From: JAGWJU01 sp035533295
GTDB taxonomy: Bacteria; Elusimicrobiota; Elusimicrobia; UBA1565; UBA9628
Reading direction: 5' to 3'
Assembly: GCA_035533295.1 (NCBI GenBank)
Contig: DATLUA010000054.1
Location: forward strand, 1-64,000
DNA length: 64,000 bases
Both the position numbers and the translations under genes were made by a program. Positions within the stretch are counted from its first letter, which is position 1, and the number at the start of each line of letters is the position of its first letter. Positions 1 through 8,216 of the stretch are shown here, piece after piece. Below the pieces are notes generated by a model, which was not told the origin of the DNA, searched no databases, and was given only the letters and a program-made list of their open reading frames with translations.

Positions 1-1
1 C

Positions 2-94
2 ATCCACGATCCCCACAAGCCGGAGAGCGGACGCTTCTCGATGAGCGTCGAGGAGTACAACGCTCTCCTCAAGAACGCCAAGCCCGCTGCTTAG
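2..94 (+). CDS. C-terminal end of an unknown protein (5' end outside window)
   Basis: An open frame enters from the left edge and ends at TAG 92-94, giving the last 30 residues of a protein. The tail reads ...SMSVEEYNALLKNAKPAA. It is hydrophilic and probably helical, with no motif I can assign. A strong hairpin follows 18 nt after the stop, as expected at the end of a transcription unit. Because the start lies outside the window, the frame is inferred only from being open and from the downstream hairpin. Confidence 0.55.
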   Translation: MHDPHKPESGRFSMSVEEYNALLKNAKPAA

Positions 95-112
95 GCGGAG
101 GCATCATAAAAC

Positions 113-142
113 AGCGGCGCCGGGGGAAACTCCGGCGCCGCT
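113..142 (+). terminator. GC-rich hairpin with GAAA tetraloop
   Basis: Positions 113-125 pair with 130-142 in a 13-bp stem (one G-U pair) closed by a GAAA tetraloop at 126-129. An A-rich stretch precedes it and there is no clear T-run after it. It lies just downstream of the partial gene, so it is probably its terminator or an mRNA 3'-end stabiliser. Confidence 0.6.
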
Positions 143-286
143 CGTCTAGCGCGAGACGCAGTCCGGACAGCCTTTCGCCGTCCGGCGGGGGAGGAAATTC
201 CACAGCGAAGCCCCCAACAACAGAAGAATTCCCATTCATTTCCTGACTTCCGCAACGGGACACCCGCAGCTTTTCAATCTGGAGGC

Positions 287-916
287 CTAATAATCCGGAA
301 CCGAAGAGAATCCTTCGTTCAAGGCGCGTTTTGCCAAACGTGAGATCACTACGGTGACGGCCGCGGTGGCGGCTAGGCCCGTAATTTCCAGCGCCCATTC
401 GGCCGGGCTCTTGTGTCGGTTGCGGTCCAAACCCAATTGGGCCAAATCCTTAGCCAGAGAGCCCAGGTAGACGTAGAGAATCGTGCCCGGCAGCATGCCG
501 AGCCACGAAGCCAGAACGTAATCCCTAAACGATACTTCCGTTAGCCCAAAAGCGTAATTGAGGATATTGAACGGAAAGACCGGCGAAAGTCTTACTAAGA
601 GCGTGAGTTTCCAGCCTTCTTTGGCCACGGCTTTTGAGAGGCGTTTGAGCTTTTGGTTCCCTTCCATCTTGCGAGAGACCCAACTCTTGGCAAGATAGCG
701 ACCTATGACAAAAGCCAATGATGCTCCCGTAACCGAAGCGATGGAAACGTAAATTGTCCCCCAAAGAACGCCGAAGAGCGCGCCCGCTCCCAAGGTTAGC
801 ACCGAGCCAGGAATCAATGCCACGGTGGATGAAACATAAAGCGTTATGAAGGCGGCCGGTCCCCAGGCGCCCATATTTCTAATTCCGCGCAAAGCAGCTT
901 CGATCCAATGGTGCAT
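287..916 (-). CDS. TVP38/TMEM64 (VTT/DedA-like) membrane protein
   Basis: A 209-aa integral membrane protein. Visible features are an N-terminal hydrophobic segment, a glycine-rich re-entrant stretch (VLTLGAGALFG, about residues 39-49), a central membrane segment ending in FVIGRYLAK, and the family signature LLVRLSPVFPFNILNYAFG (about 107-125). Length fits the TVP38/TMEM64 family, whose VTT domain is linked to lipid handling or small-molecule transport in the inner membrane. It is the last gene of the eight-gene operon; its ATG lies 2 nt after the stop of the DUF547 gene. Such genes often sit beside TIGR04282/TIGR04283 transferases, so a transport or membrane role in that pathway is inferred. 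Confidence 0.85.
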   Translation of the reverse strand: MHHWIEAALRGIRNMGAWGPAAFITLYVSSTVALIPGSVLTLGAGALFGVLWGTIYVSIASVTGASLAFVIGRYLAKSWVSRKMEGNQKLKRLSKAVAKEGWKLTLLVRLSPVFPFNILNYAFGLTEVSFRDYVLASWLGMLPGTILYVYLGSLAKDLAQLGLDRNRHKSPAEWALEITGLAATAAVTVVISRLAKRALNEGFSSVPDY

Positions 917-918
917 GG

Positions 919-1737
919 TTATTTCCCCGATCCGTTCAAAGACCAGTCGTAATCGAGATAATCTACTCTATAACCGCCTGCGGCCAAGTAAGATCGATCC
1001 GCGGAACTTACATAGCGGCTGATGAAGTTGAGGCTCGCCCGCTCTTTGGCGCTTCTGGTTCCGAAGCCCGAAGCCGGCAGATAACGAGGGATGAAGTCTT
1101 GCCCGTACCATTTGAAGATGGAGGAAAGATAAACGACGCCGACCTTGCGGTCTATGCGGAACTTGGAAGGATTGCTCAAGAAAGCGCGGGCTTGGCCGTC
1201 CAACTGGGCGTTTAAGCGGGAGCCGACATAGGGTTCGTTGCGCAGCGGCGGGCAGCCATTGGACGCGCAGACCAGGGCCATGTGCACGCGCGGCTCATGG
1301 TAATCCTTGCGGATGACGCCATGCTCCAGATCGTTGAGCGTGATTGTCTGCCCGAAGAGCCGGACGACGGGCAAATCCCAGGGGCTTTGCCAGAGATGTC
1401 CGATGTCCTTGATGCTTTTGACCGGATAGCGGCTGACAATGAGGCGCAGCGTCGCCGCGTTGTAGAGATTCAAAAGGAAAGCGAGCTGATCGGCTTGCGG
1501 CCAACTCGTGAATTCCCCTCTTGAAACTCCGGCCAGGGTTTTGAGGTAAAGGTCCAGATTCTCGGGGTTTTTAGAGAGCGCTCCGTAATCGACCGATCCG
1601 CCATGGACGTAGGCTTTGAGCACTTCCGCGTAAAGGGCGTGGGACTGATCGAAGGCCGCAGCGGGGAGCGCCGCCGTCAGGCACAGCGCGCCGGCTGCAA
1701 TCGAAGCAAGCATTCTAGATCGGTTGGATTCCATCAT
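919..1737 (-). CDS. DUF547 domain secreted protein
   Basis: A 272-aa protein with an N-terminal signal peptide (hydrophobic run ending LPAAA, about residue 28). A DUF547 domain fills the rest: VDYGAL, FLLNLYNAATLRL, LNDLEHGVIR and the Cys-containing segment ALVCASNGCPPLRNEPY at about 156-172. DUF547 proteins are exported or periplasmic and their biochemistry is unknown. The reading begins 23 nt inside the 3' end of the preceding TIGR04282 gene. A second ATG at 1713, one nt after that gene's stop, would also leave a signal peptide but without the basic n-region, so I prefer 1737. The gene belongs to the radical SAM/glycosyltransferase operon. Confidence 0.85.
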   Translation of the reverse strand: MMESNRSRMLASIAAGALCLTAALPAAAFDQSHALYAEVLKAYVHGGSVDYGALSKNPENLDLYLKTLAGVSRGEFTSWPQADQLAFLLNLYNAATLRLIVSRYPVKSIKDIGHLWQSPWDLPVVRLFGQTITLNDLEHGVIRKDYHEPRVHMALVCASNGCPPLRNEPYVGSRLNAQLDGQARAFLSNPSKFRIDRKVGVVYLSSIFKWYGQDFIPRYLPASGFGTRSAKERASLNFISRYVSSADRSYLAAGGYRVDYLDYDWSLNGSGK

Positions 1738-2419
1738 TCGCCTCCTTCAGGACTATATTTTGCAAAGCCCCCCGGGTCTGAGGGCAGAAATTTCGCGGCA
1801 AGCGGCGGAGGTCTCTCGTCAAACTTCCGACATCGGCGAAGGTGTCGATGTCCGCGAGCGAAGGAAGGAGCGAAACCTTTAGCCCCGAGTGTTCGGCGCG
1901 CTCGATCGTCGCTTCAAGGACTTTATCCGTAGACCACGGGATGGAGTGGAAAAGATCGGAACGAAGTTCCTTAAGCGCGATCAGATAATAGCCGCCATCC
2001 GCGGCGGGCCCCAACACGATGTCGTTTTGATCCAGCGAGTCCAGAGCGCGCGCAAGGAGTCCCGCGTGAATCCGCGGGGCGTCCGAACCGATTATGAGGG
2101 CTTTTTCTGCGCCATCTCGAAAAATGCGTTCGAATGAACGGATTAATCGCTCGCCCAAATCAACGCCTTCTTGCGGGAAAAACTCAAAACCAGGCTGGGC
2201 CATGAGCCAATCAAGTTCCGGCGAGGGGCCGTCGGCGTCGTAAGCCACCGCGAGCCTCGCCGGCCTCATGCGGCGGACGCAGGCCAGGGTGTCTTGAATA
2301 AAGGCCCGGTAGAGTTCGGCGGCCTGCTGGAATGACAAGGGCGGGCAGAGCCTCGTTTTGACGCGGCCGGGAACCGGCGCTTTGGCAAAGACGACGATGG
2401 CGTTCTTGCTTGCTGTCAT
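1715..2419 (-). CDS. TIGR04282-family GT-A-like transferase (rSAM-associated transferase 1)
   Basis: A 234-aa protein starting MTASKNAIVVFAKAPVPGRV. The segment FAKAPVPGRVKTRL is the signature of the CofC-like nucleotidyl/glycosyltransferase family TIGR04282, and IIGSDAPRI plus GPAADGGYYLI match its nucleotide-binding and catalytic segments. Family members occur with radical SAM genes and have been tied by genomics to arsenosugar or selenosugar-type metabolism. The start at 2419 forms an ATGA overlap with the stop of the TIGR04283 gene, so translation is probably coupled. A longer frame reaches 2545 but overlaps the upstream gene and lacks family similarity, so I rejected it. The substrate is unknown. 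Confidence 0.88.
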   Translation of the reverse strand: MTASKNAIVVFAKAPVPGRVKTRLCPPLSFQQAAELYRAFIQDTLACVRRMRPARLAVAYDADGPSPELDWLMAQPGFEFFPQEGVDLGERLIRSFERIFRDGAEKALIIGSDAPRIHAGLLARALDSLDQNDIVLGPAADGGYYLIALKELRSDLFHSIPWSTDKVLEATIERAEHSGLKVSLLPSLADIDTFADVGSLTRDLRRLPRNFCPQTRGALQNIVLKEANDGIQPI

Positions 2420-3099
2420 CGGTAAATATCCACTAAAACTCGCGGTGGGACGCCTAGATAGAACAAGGCCGTGATGAAAAAATTGCTCAGCGCCTGGAAG
2501 ACTCGGCCGTTTTTCTCGTAACGCCTGGCCGACGTGACGGCGCATTCGCTCAAAACGCGCACCGGGCCCAGGCGCCTAAGCTTGTCGATGAGATAATATT
2601 CCTCCATTAGGGCCACAGGCGGAAACCCCCCCACTTGGAAGTAATCTTCGCGCCAAACCGCGATGGCTTGGTCTCCCAGCGGTACGCCGGTCAATCGACT
2701 GCGCCAAGCGGCCATTTTCGCGATGAAGCGGTAAAACCGTTCATCTTTGTCGAAACACAGGCTAAAAGCCGTAGCTGACGGATGCGAGCGGGCGTTCCAT
2801 GCTTTTTCCAGCGTCTGCCGCCAGCTCTCAGGCAGACGGGTGTCGGCGTGGAGAAAAAGCAGGATATCCCCTGACGCGCTCAAAGCGCCCTCATGCATCT
2901 GTCGCGCGCGGCCCGGGCCGCGCCGCGTCAGAACCTTGTCCGCCAAAGCCTGGGCTGCTTCCGCGGTGCCGTCGCCGCTTCCTCCATCCGAAACGATGAT
3001 TTCCATTGGATCCGCGGCGGAGCTTTCGCGCAGCCGCTCAAGCGCGGCGACGATACCCGCGCTCTCGTTCAAAGTAGGAATGACGATTGAGAATTTCAT
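2416..3099 (-). CDS. TIGR04283-family glycosyltransferase 2 (rSAM-associated transferase 2)
   Basis: A 227-aa GT-A fold protein starting MKFSIVIPTLNESAGIVAAL. The IIVSDGGSGDGTAE motif is the nucleotide-binding GT2 segment, LLFLHADTRLP holds the metal-binding Asp region, and GVPLGDQAIAVWREDYFQVGGF is diagnostic for TIGR04283 (MftF-like). A hydrophobic C-terminal stretch (FFITALFYLGVPPRVLVDIYR) could lie on the membrane. The ATG at 3099 is chosen because the first 22 codons of the longer frame overlap the upstream gene. Stop and next start overlap as ATGA. It is likely to transfer a sugar or related group in the same pathway as its TIGR04282 partner. Confidence 0.9.
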   Translation of the reverse strand: MKFSIVIPTLNESAGIVAALERLRESSAADPMEIIVSDGGSGDGTAEAAQALADKVLTRRGPGRARQMHEGALSASGDILLFLHADTRLPESWRQTLEKAWNARSHPSATAFSLCFDKDERFYRFIAKMAAWRSRLTGVPLGDQAIAVWREDYFQVGGFPPVALMEEYYLIDKLRRLGPVRVLSECAVTSARRYEKNGRVFQALSNFFITALFYLGVPPRVLVDIYR

Positions 3100-3107
3100 C
3101 GTCGTCG

Positions 3108-3926
3108 CTAGAGCTTCCCGGCGGCCCGTTCCTTGGCCGGAAGGATTTCGAGGCAGGTCGTCCACCAGCCGGTGCGGACGGTCTGGATGAATTCAGGCGG
3201 AAGCTTTTCAGACTCCATTTCCTTCGCGAGCCGCTCAAAATCGTAATGCACGGGCAAATACCGCACGTCCAGTTCGCCGTTTTTATCCTTGATTAAGGTC
3301 ACCCAAACGCGCGGCGTGCCGTCATTGGCCGGACGGCCCAGCGCTCCCGCGTTAACCACCCCTCGGCCCGGCGCGACAAGGCGGGACCAATGCAGACCGG
3401 TGTGGGTGCAGACCACGACATCGGTCTCGTAATCGTCTAGCATCTTCCGGATGAATGGCTCGGGCGTGGCGCTTTTCCAAAGAAATTCGTTGACGCGGCG
3501 CGGCGAGCCGTGGCTGAGAAGAACGCGCCGCCCGGCGACGCTCAAGCGGATGTGCGCAGGCAGCTGGGCCATCCACGCCACATGCTGCCGCGAAGTCTTA
3601 GCCCGCGTATAGTCGTAGGAAAGCTGGGCGAACTCGTTGTCGCGCGGGTCGGTGTAGCCGCAGCGGCAGTCGTCCGCGCCGTCAGCCAGGGCCTCCTCGT
3701 AGTTTCCCCGGATGGCCGGGATTTTTCGTTCGCGCAAAATCTCCAGCGTCCGATCGGGATGCGGGCCGAAGGCCCCGAAGTCTCCCAGAGCTACGACCGT
3801 ATCGGCCTGTCCTTCAATGAGTTCAAGCGCCTTTTCCAAGGCGAGATAATTCGAATAGATGCCGCCGATAAGGGCGACGCTCTTAAAGGCTCCGGCCTCA
3901 ATGGTGCCGGGGTTCAAGTTCGACAT
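3108..3926 (-). CDS. metallophosphoesterase-fold protein with altered metal site
   Basis: A 272-aa protein of the YfcE/MJ0936-like calcineurin phosphoesterase type. Family motifs II to V are visible: VVALGDFGAFGPHP (GD...GP), IRGNYEEAL (GN[HY]), LLSHGSPRR and VVCTHTGLHWSR (normally GHTH). Motif I, normally (S)D-x-HGN, reads LIGGIYSNYLAL here, so the Asp and His that bind the first metal are Gly and Tyr. The protein may therefore be a weak enzyme, use one metal, or act as a binding subunit. ATG 3926 overlaps the end of the radical SAM gene by 13 nt (ATGTCGAACTTGA). A 71-codon N-terminal extension lies inside that gene and was rejected. Confidence 0.82.
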   Translation of the reverse strand: MSNLNPGTIEAGAFKSVALIGGIYSNYLALEKALELIEGQADTVVALGDFGAFGPHPDRTLEILRERKIPAIRGNYEEALADGADDCRCGYTDPRDNEFAQLSYDYTRAKTSRQHVAWMAQLPAHIRLSVAGRRVLLSHGSPRRVNEFLWKSATPEPFIRKMLDDYETDVVVCTHTGLHWSRLVAPGRGVVNAGALGRPANDGTPRVWVTLIKDKNGELDVRYLPVHYDFERLAKEMESEKLPPEFIQTVRTGWWTTCLEILPAKERAAGKL

Positions 3927-4807
3927 GAAAATCCCGTGGCACGGCAGGTCCAGCAGGCCTGATGCTTGAGCTCGAACGGCCGCAATGAATCTCGCAGGGT
4001 TTCGCCCATGCGCGCCTCCGGCGAATCGATGAGCAAGGGACAGACATAGACGCCTTTGGAGGTCGCCATGCGGCAGGAAGAGCATTGCAGGGCCAGTTGC
4101 TCTTCTTCCGTAAGCTCTTGGCCGCGCAGACTTTCCCATGATTCGTAAGCGCGGCTGCGCCGGATTTCCGATCCTAACCTCAGAATCGGCAGAATTTTAA
4201 GGCGCGGCTTGTCGAGGCCTATGGATTTTAGGAATGCCAGGAATTCTATTCGGCCTTTTCTGGCGCCCAGCTCGTCCTTGACTTCGGCCGCGGTGATGAC
4301 GGGATTTAAACCCGCAACGGCTAGATTTCCGACGCCCTTTAGCGTTCTATCGAATGTGCCCGGTCCTCGGACGGCGTCATGAGTCGCGGCATCATAACCG
4401 TCCAGGGAAACCCTTAGTTCCAAGCTGTAATCGGAAACGTCGGCTAGATCTTTAAGTCTCGCGGCTGTTTCCGGCGTGATGAGCAGTGCGTTGGTCAAGA
4501 TAGAGACCGGTCCTTGCTTCAATGCCAATTCCAGCATGGCGAAGAGATCCTTGTTCATGAATGGCTCGCCGCCGGTCAAGTAATACTCCTTGACCCCCAA
4601 CTGCCGCGCCTCATCGAGATAGCGCTTGACCTCTTCCAAGGACATCATCTCATGGCTGTGGTTGACCGGCGAGCAGGAGATGAAGCAGTGCGTGCAGCGC
4701 AGGTTGCAGAGCGTTCCCGCTACCTGGAGCCACAATGTGTCCAAGGCGAATAGAGGCGAAAAAGGGTAGCTCCGTCCCTCTTGGATGGGCTTTGCTGTCG
4801 TTTCCAT
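3914..4807 (-). CDS. radical SAM enzyme with Cys-rich C-terminus
   Basis: A 297-aa radical SAM protein. The 4Fe-4S motif CX3CX2C is CNLRCTHC (about residues 34-41), followed by another cysteine in CFISC. The SAM-binding GGEP motif is in EYYLTGGEPFMNKDL (about 75-89), and RVSLDGYDAATHDAVRG is the usual following strand. The C-terminus has seven cysteines (CSSCRM, VYVCPLL, CWTCRATGFSC), suggesting a SPASM- or twitch-type auxiliary cluster. It starts with a one-base TAATG overlap with the MFS gene and overlaps the phosphoesterase-like gene by 13 nt. It is probably the central catalyst of the operon; I cannot infer the substrate. It is not an obvious ArsS. Confidence 0.9.
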   Translation of the reverse strand: METTAKPIQEGRSYPFSPLFALDTLWLQVAGTLCNLRCTHCFISCSPVNHSHEMMSLEEVKRYLDEARQLGVKEYYLTGGEPFMNKDLFAMLELALKQGPVSILTNALLITPETAARLKDLADVSDYSLELRVSLDGYDAATHDAVRGPGTFDRTLKGVGNLAVAGLNPVITAAEVKDELGARKGRIEFLAFLKSIGLDKPRLKILPILRLGSEIRRSRAYESWESLRGQELTEEEQLALQCSSCRMATSKGVYVCPLLIDSPEARMGETLRDSLRPFELKHQACWTCRATGFSCRT

Positions 4808-6195
4808 TACGCCTCCAGGGCCTCCAAAGCCAAGCCGCGCGTCTCAGGGCCTTTGATGCACCATGGGATCATGGCGGCGACGCCGATAAGCCAGAAAGAC
4901 GCCAAGAGAGCGAAGGCCGCCATCGGCGTCCAGCGTCTCGCGAGATAAACCAAGAGCGGCGGAGCCGCGGCGGCCCCGATGCGGCCGACGGCCACCGAGA
5001 AACCGATGCCGGTCGAGCGTAGATCGGTCGGGAATATCTCGGAGAAAGTCGGATAGGCCGAAATCCAAGAGCCCGTGGCGCAGAAATTGGCGACGATAAA
5101 GGCCCAAGTCACGCCTGAAACGCTTCCGGTTCGCGAGGCCAAGCCCATCACTAGCATCGAAGCGGCGGCCAGAGCGTAGAAGCCCGTCACCGTGACCTTG
5201 CGGCCGATGCGATCAAGAGCCCATGCAGCCAGAAGCCCCCCCACGGCGGCTCCCGCATTACCCACGATGAAGAACCACGGCACATGGTTTTCAGCGATGC
5301 CCAGTTTCGGCAGCACGATCAGCGGCAAAAACGCGAAGATGCCGTAGTAGCCGGAAGCTTCCGAAAAATCGAGCGCGCAGCCCAAGGCCAGCCGGCCGGG
5401 GCAGCGGCGGATGAGCTCGGTTATTTGGCCCCAAAATCCGGCGGACTGCGTGATCGCTAACGGAGCGGCGCGGGGGCCGGAGAACCAGAGCTCTCCGTCC
5501 TCGATGCGCACCACCGCTTGACGCGCGTCCTCATTGAGGCCGCGCTTAGCCAGCCAGCGCGGCGATTCGGGAAGCGCTCGGCGGGCCCAAAGGGTGAAAA
5601 CCGCGATGACGGCGCCGAAGCCGAAGGCCAATCGCCACCCAATGGAGGGCGGCAAAAGATTGATGAGGAGGCTCGTGATGAGCGCGGCCGCAATACCGCC
5701 CACGGGCCAGAAGTTCATGACCATGGCGTTGGCGCGGCCCCGGAAGCGCGCGGGAATGAGTTCGCTGATGGCCGAGTTGATGGCGGAGTACTCGGCGCCG
5801 ACGCCGATGGCGCTGAAGAAGCGGAAGAACAGGAAGCTTAGGTACCCGGGCGCCGCTGCCGAGGCCAAAGTGAAGGCCGAATAAAGGCCCAAGGTCAGAA
5901 GAAAGAGCCTGCGACGGCCGTAGCGATCGGCGAGATAACCGAAGAAAAGAGCGCCCAGCATGATGCCGACGAGCCACACGCTCACCAAAAGCGAACTTTC
6001 AAAACTGCTGATGGACCAGAGCTTCTTCAAAAGGCCCAGGACGTTGCCGATGATGTTGACTTCAAAGGAATCGAGGAGCCAAGCTATTCCTAAGGCCAAG
6101 CTCACCCGGGTGTGGAACGGACTCCACTCAAGTCGATCTAGACGTTCGCCGACGGACGGAGCCGGGCTTTGGGCTGCGGCGGAATTCGCGATCAT
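4807..6195 (-). CDS. MFS transporter (sugar-porter/metabolite:H+ symporter type)
   Basis: A 462-aa protein with about 12 hydrophobic segments. The MFS loop motif GYLADRYGRRRLFLLTLG (about 85-102) and the LPESPRWLAKRG segment after helix 6 (about 210-221) mark the metabolite:H+ symporter/sugar porter group. A second GR[KR] loop, ALDRIGRKVTVTG, begins the C-terminal half. It should move a small organic substrate across the inner membrane. It lies between the outer-membrane protein gene and the radical SAM gene, so it probably imports a precursor or exports the product of the operon. Confidence 0.9.
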   Translation of the reverse strand: MIANSAAAQSPAPSVGERLDRLEWSPFHTRVSLALGIAWLLDSFEVNIIGNVLGLLKKLWSISSFESSLLVSVWLVGIMLGALFFGYLADRYGRRRLFLLTLGLYSAFTLASAAAPGYLSFLFFRFFSAIGVGAEYSAINSAISELIPARFRGRANAMVMNFWPVGGIAAALITSLLINLLPPSIGWRLAFGFGAVIAVFTLWARRALPESPRWLAKRGLNEDARQAVVRIEDGELWFSGPRAAPLAITQSAGFWGQITELIRRCPGRLALGCALDFSEASGYYGIFAFLPLIVLPKLGIAENHVPWFFIVGNAGAAVGGLLAAWALDRIGRKVTVTGFYALAAASMLVMGLASRTGSVSGVTWAFIVANFCATGSWISAYPTFSEIFPTDLRSTGIGFSVAVGRIGAAAAPPLLVYLARRWTPMAAFALLASFWLIGVAAMIPWCIKGPETRGLALEALEA

Positions 6196-6207
6196 TTCAT
6201 TCTCCCC

Positions 6208-7305
6208 TTAGAAGTCGTAGCGCAGCACCGTATTATAGCTGCGATCAAGAAGGCTCTGCCCTCCGGTTCGCGGCAGAATCCTCCAGTAGTCGAACTCAGC
6301 GATGAGGGACAAATTTTGAGTCAGGCTTATTACTGCGCCGGGGACGTATTCCTCCTCGCGGGCGTTTTTGCCCACGTAATTGGCCGAGCTGTAGTTGAAG
6401 CGGAGGTTGACTCGGGGGCAAATTTGCCAGCGCGTGCCGGCCAAAAGGTAGACCGCGGTATCGTAAGCTGGGCGTCCCAGTGTATTTTGCGCGGTATCGA
6501 GTTCCCCGTTCTGGCGCAGAATCTCGGCGTAAGTCACGGACGGCCCCCATGTTAGGGTCGCGTCGGCCGCGAGTTGGTTGATGTTGAAGTTTCCCGCCGT
6601 GGTGGTCGAACGGTCTAGACTGGCATTTAGAGCGGATAGTCCCAGGGCCAGCGAATCGGATTTTCCCCATTTCCAGGTCGGAACCACTCGCAGAGTCACG
6701 GTATTGCGCATCGTGGCCAGAGGGTCGCTGTTTACATCGCGCCCCGGGAGCGAGCCGTCGGTGTTGCCGTTGTTTGGGAAAAATTGCGCAGAATAGTCGA
6801 CGCTGAAGTTTCGGGCCAAAGCCTCGTTCCCCACCCATTCCGCGCCGTAGTTGGGATCGAGCTTCAAGCCGTTGAAATATTGGATGTTCCCGAAAAATGA
6901 GTCATCCCAAAGAATGCCGACCCTCCGATAGAATTTGCCGACGTGCATATCCCCCCAGGGCGTCTTGCGGTAGGCGTAGAGCTCTTGGAACCATACATTG
7001 GAGAGGTAATAGGAACGCAACCGCGTATCGCGGTAGCGGAATTGAGCGTGCAGGCCGGTCTTGCCGTCGGCCGAGGCGCCATCCAAGTTCAAGATGAAGG
7101 CGTAAAGATCGAAATTGTTGGCCGCGCCGGAAACGGCGGCCGGCGCGTAATCATAGAGGTAGACCGAACCGGAAAGGCCCAAGGAGCCATGGGACGTGGT
7201 TACATATTGGGTCGTAGCCGTATCTCCCGGCGTATCGGCCCACAAGGACGGCAACGCGGCCAGCGTCAGGCATGCGGCCAGCGGCAAAAACTTCAATCTT
7301 TTCAT
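6208..7305 (-). CDS. outer-membrane beta-barrel protein (porin-like)
   Basis: A 365-aa protein with a signal peptide (MKRLKFLPLAACLTLAALPSLWA). The remainder has alternating amphipathic strands (LHAQFRYRDTRL, LRFNYSSANYVGK, LSLIAEFDYWRIL). It ends in RYDF: a C-terminal aromatic residue is the usual barrel-assembly signal. No family name can be given from sequence alone. AAGAGG lies about 11 nt upstream of the ATG and may serve as Shine-Dalgarno. It is the first gene of the operon and gives the system an outer-membrane route. Its promoter must lie in the 72-nt gap shared with the divergent sigma factor gene. Confidence 0.82.
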   Translation of the reverse strand: MKRLKFLPLAACLTLAALPSLWADTPGDTATTQYVTTSHGSLGLSGSVYLYDYAPAAVSGAANNFDLYAFILNLDGASADGKTGLHAQFRYRDTRLRSYYLSNVWFQELYAYRKTPWGDMHVGKFYRRVGILWDDSFFGNIQYFNGLKLDPNYGAEWVGNEALARNFSVDYSAQFFPNNGNTDGSLPGRDVNSDPLATMRNTVTLRVVPTWKWGKSDSLALGLSALNASLDRSTTTAGNFNINQLAADATLTWGPSVTYAEILRQNGELDTAQNTLGRPAYDTAVYLLAGTRWQICPRVNLRFNYSSANYVGKNAREEEYVPGAVISLTQNLSLIAEFDYWRILPRTGGQSLLDRSYNTVLRYDF

Positions 7306-7377
7306 CAGGAAAAACCTCTTATTGATGCGTCCTATCCCACCGCAAGTAAGTATGACAAACTGTTAGAATGTTACACT
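7306..7377. promoter_or_regulatory. divergent control region between porin operon and sigma factor gene
   Basis: A 72-nt gap separates the two divergent starts. On the plus strand TAGAAT (7364-7369) lies 8 nt before the sigma ATG and fits a -10 box giving a near-leaderless transcript; no good -35 is visible. TGTTA occurs twice nearby (7361-7365 and 7370-7374 region), giving a short repeat that could be read by the encoded sigma factor. Autoregulation is inferred from the arrangement only. Confidence 0.45.
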
Positions 7378-7974
7378 ATGGCGACAATGGCGCACTTCGA
7401 TACGGAAACGGAACTGGCTGCGCTCAAGCAGCGCCAAAACGGCGCGATGGAGAAGCTCATCCGCGAGCATACGCCCGCGCTCTTGGCGGCCGGCTTCGCC
7501 ATGGGATTCTCCCAGGCGGACGCAGAGGAGCTGGCCCAAGAAACTTTTTCCGCTTTTTTGGAGGCATTGGAGCGCTTCGAAGGCCACTCGCAGCTCAAGA
7601 CCTACCTTTTCGGCATCCTTTATAATAAGGCCGCCGATTGGCGCCGCAAAAGGCGGAAGGAAGAGAGTCTGGATGCCTCCGTTGAAGAAGAGTTTGAAAA
7701 GCGTTTCAACGCCGCCGGCATGTGGTCCGCGCCGCCCAAAGGTCCCGAGGAGTTGGCGCTGAACGCCGAAATGCAGGCTCTCATTGAGCAGTGTGCGCAG
7801 GGCCTTTCGGCCAGTCAGCGGACGGCGTTCTTCCTCAAAGAAGCCGAAGGCGAATCGGCGGAAGAGATTTGTAACGTTCTAGGCGTCTCCTACACTAATT
7901 TACGGGTGCTTATGTATCGGGCGAGGATAAAGCTTAGGGAGTGCCTGGAAAGGAATTGGGAGAAGCGGTCATGA
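7378..7974 (+). CDS. ECF-type RNA polymerase sigma-70 factor
   Basis: A 198-aa sigma factor. Region 2 is in the N-terminal half (GFSQADAEELAQETFSAFLEALERFEG, then LKTYLFGILYNKAADWRRKRR for the -10 recognition end of region 2.4). Region 4 is at the C-terminus (LSASQRTAFFLKEAEGESAEEICNVLGVSYTNLRVLMYRARIKLRE) with its helix-turn-helix. The size and lack of regions 1 and 3 fit the ECF group. Start 7378 is preferred over ATG 7387 because it lies 8 nt after TAGAAT. The stop overlaps the anti-sigma start as ATGA. It probably controls the divergent operon. Confidence 0.92.
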   Translation: MATMAHFDTETELAALKQRQNGAMEKLIREHTPALLAAGFAMGFSQADAEELAQETFSAFLEALERFEGHSQLKTYLFGILYNKAADWRRKRRKEESLDASVEEEFEKRFNAAGMWSAPPKGPEELALNAEMQALIEQCAQGLSASQRTAFFLKEAEGESAEEICNVLGVSYTNLRVLMYRARIKLRECLERNWEKRS

Positions 7975-8216
7975 TGGGTATGCCGTCCTGCCGGGAAGTC
8001 ACGCGCATGCTGGCCGAGGAAGAGTTCCAAAAGGCTCCCCGGCGCGCGCGCTGGATGGTGCGCCTGCATTTGGCCATGTGTCGCCACTGTAGCCGTTTCG
8101 CCCGCCAGATGGGCTTTATTTCACGGGCGCTTAAGACAGCGTTGACCCGCCATCCGACGGAATTCAACCGGCCCGACATCGCTGAGCGGATTATCGCCCG
8201 CCTCAAGCATCCGTAG
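7971..8216 (+). CDS. zinc-finger anti-sigma factor
   Basis: An 81-aa protein starting MMGMPSCREVTRML. It carries the zinc-binding anti-sigma pattern: an upstream Cys (PSCREV) and HLAMCRHC (H-x3-C-x2-C, about residues 37-44). There is no membrane segment, so it should be cytoplasmic. It starts in an ATGA overlap with the sigma gene, the standard coupling for such pairs. It should hold the sigma factor inactive until a signal, often oxidative or metal stress, releases it. Confidence 0.88.
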   Translation: MMGMPSCREVTRMLAEEEFQKAPRRARWMVRLHLAMCRHCSRFARQMGFISRALKTALTRHPTEFNRPDIAERIIARLKHP

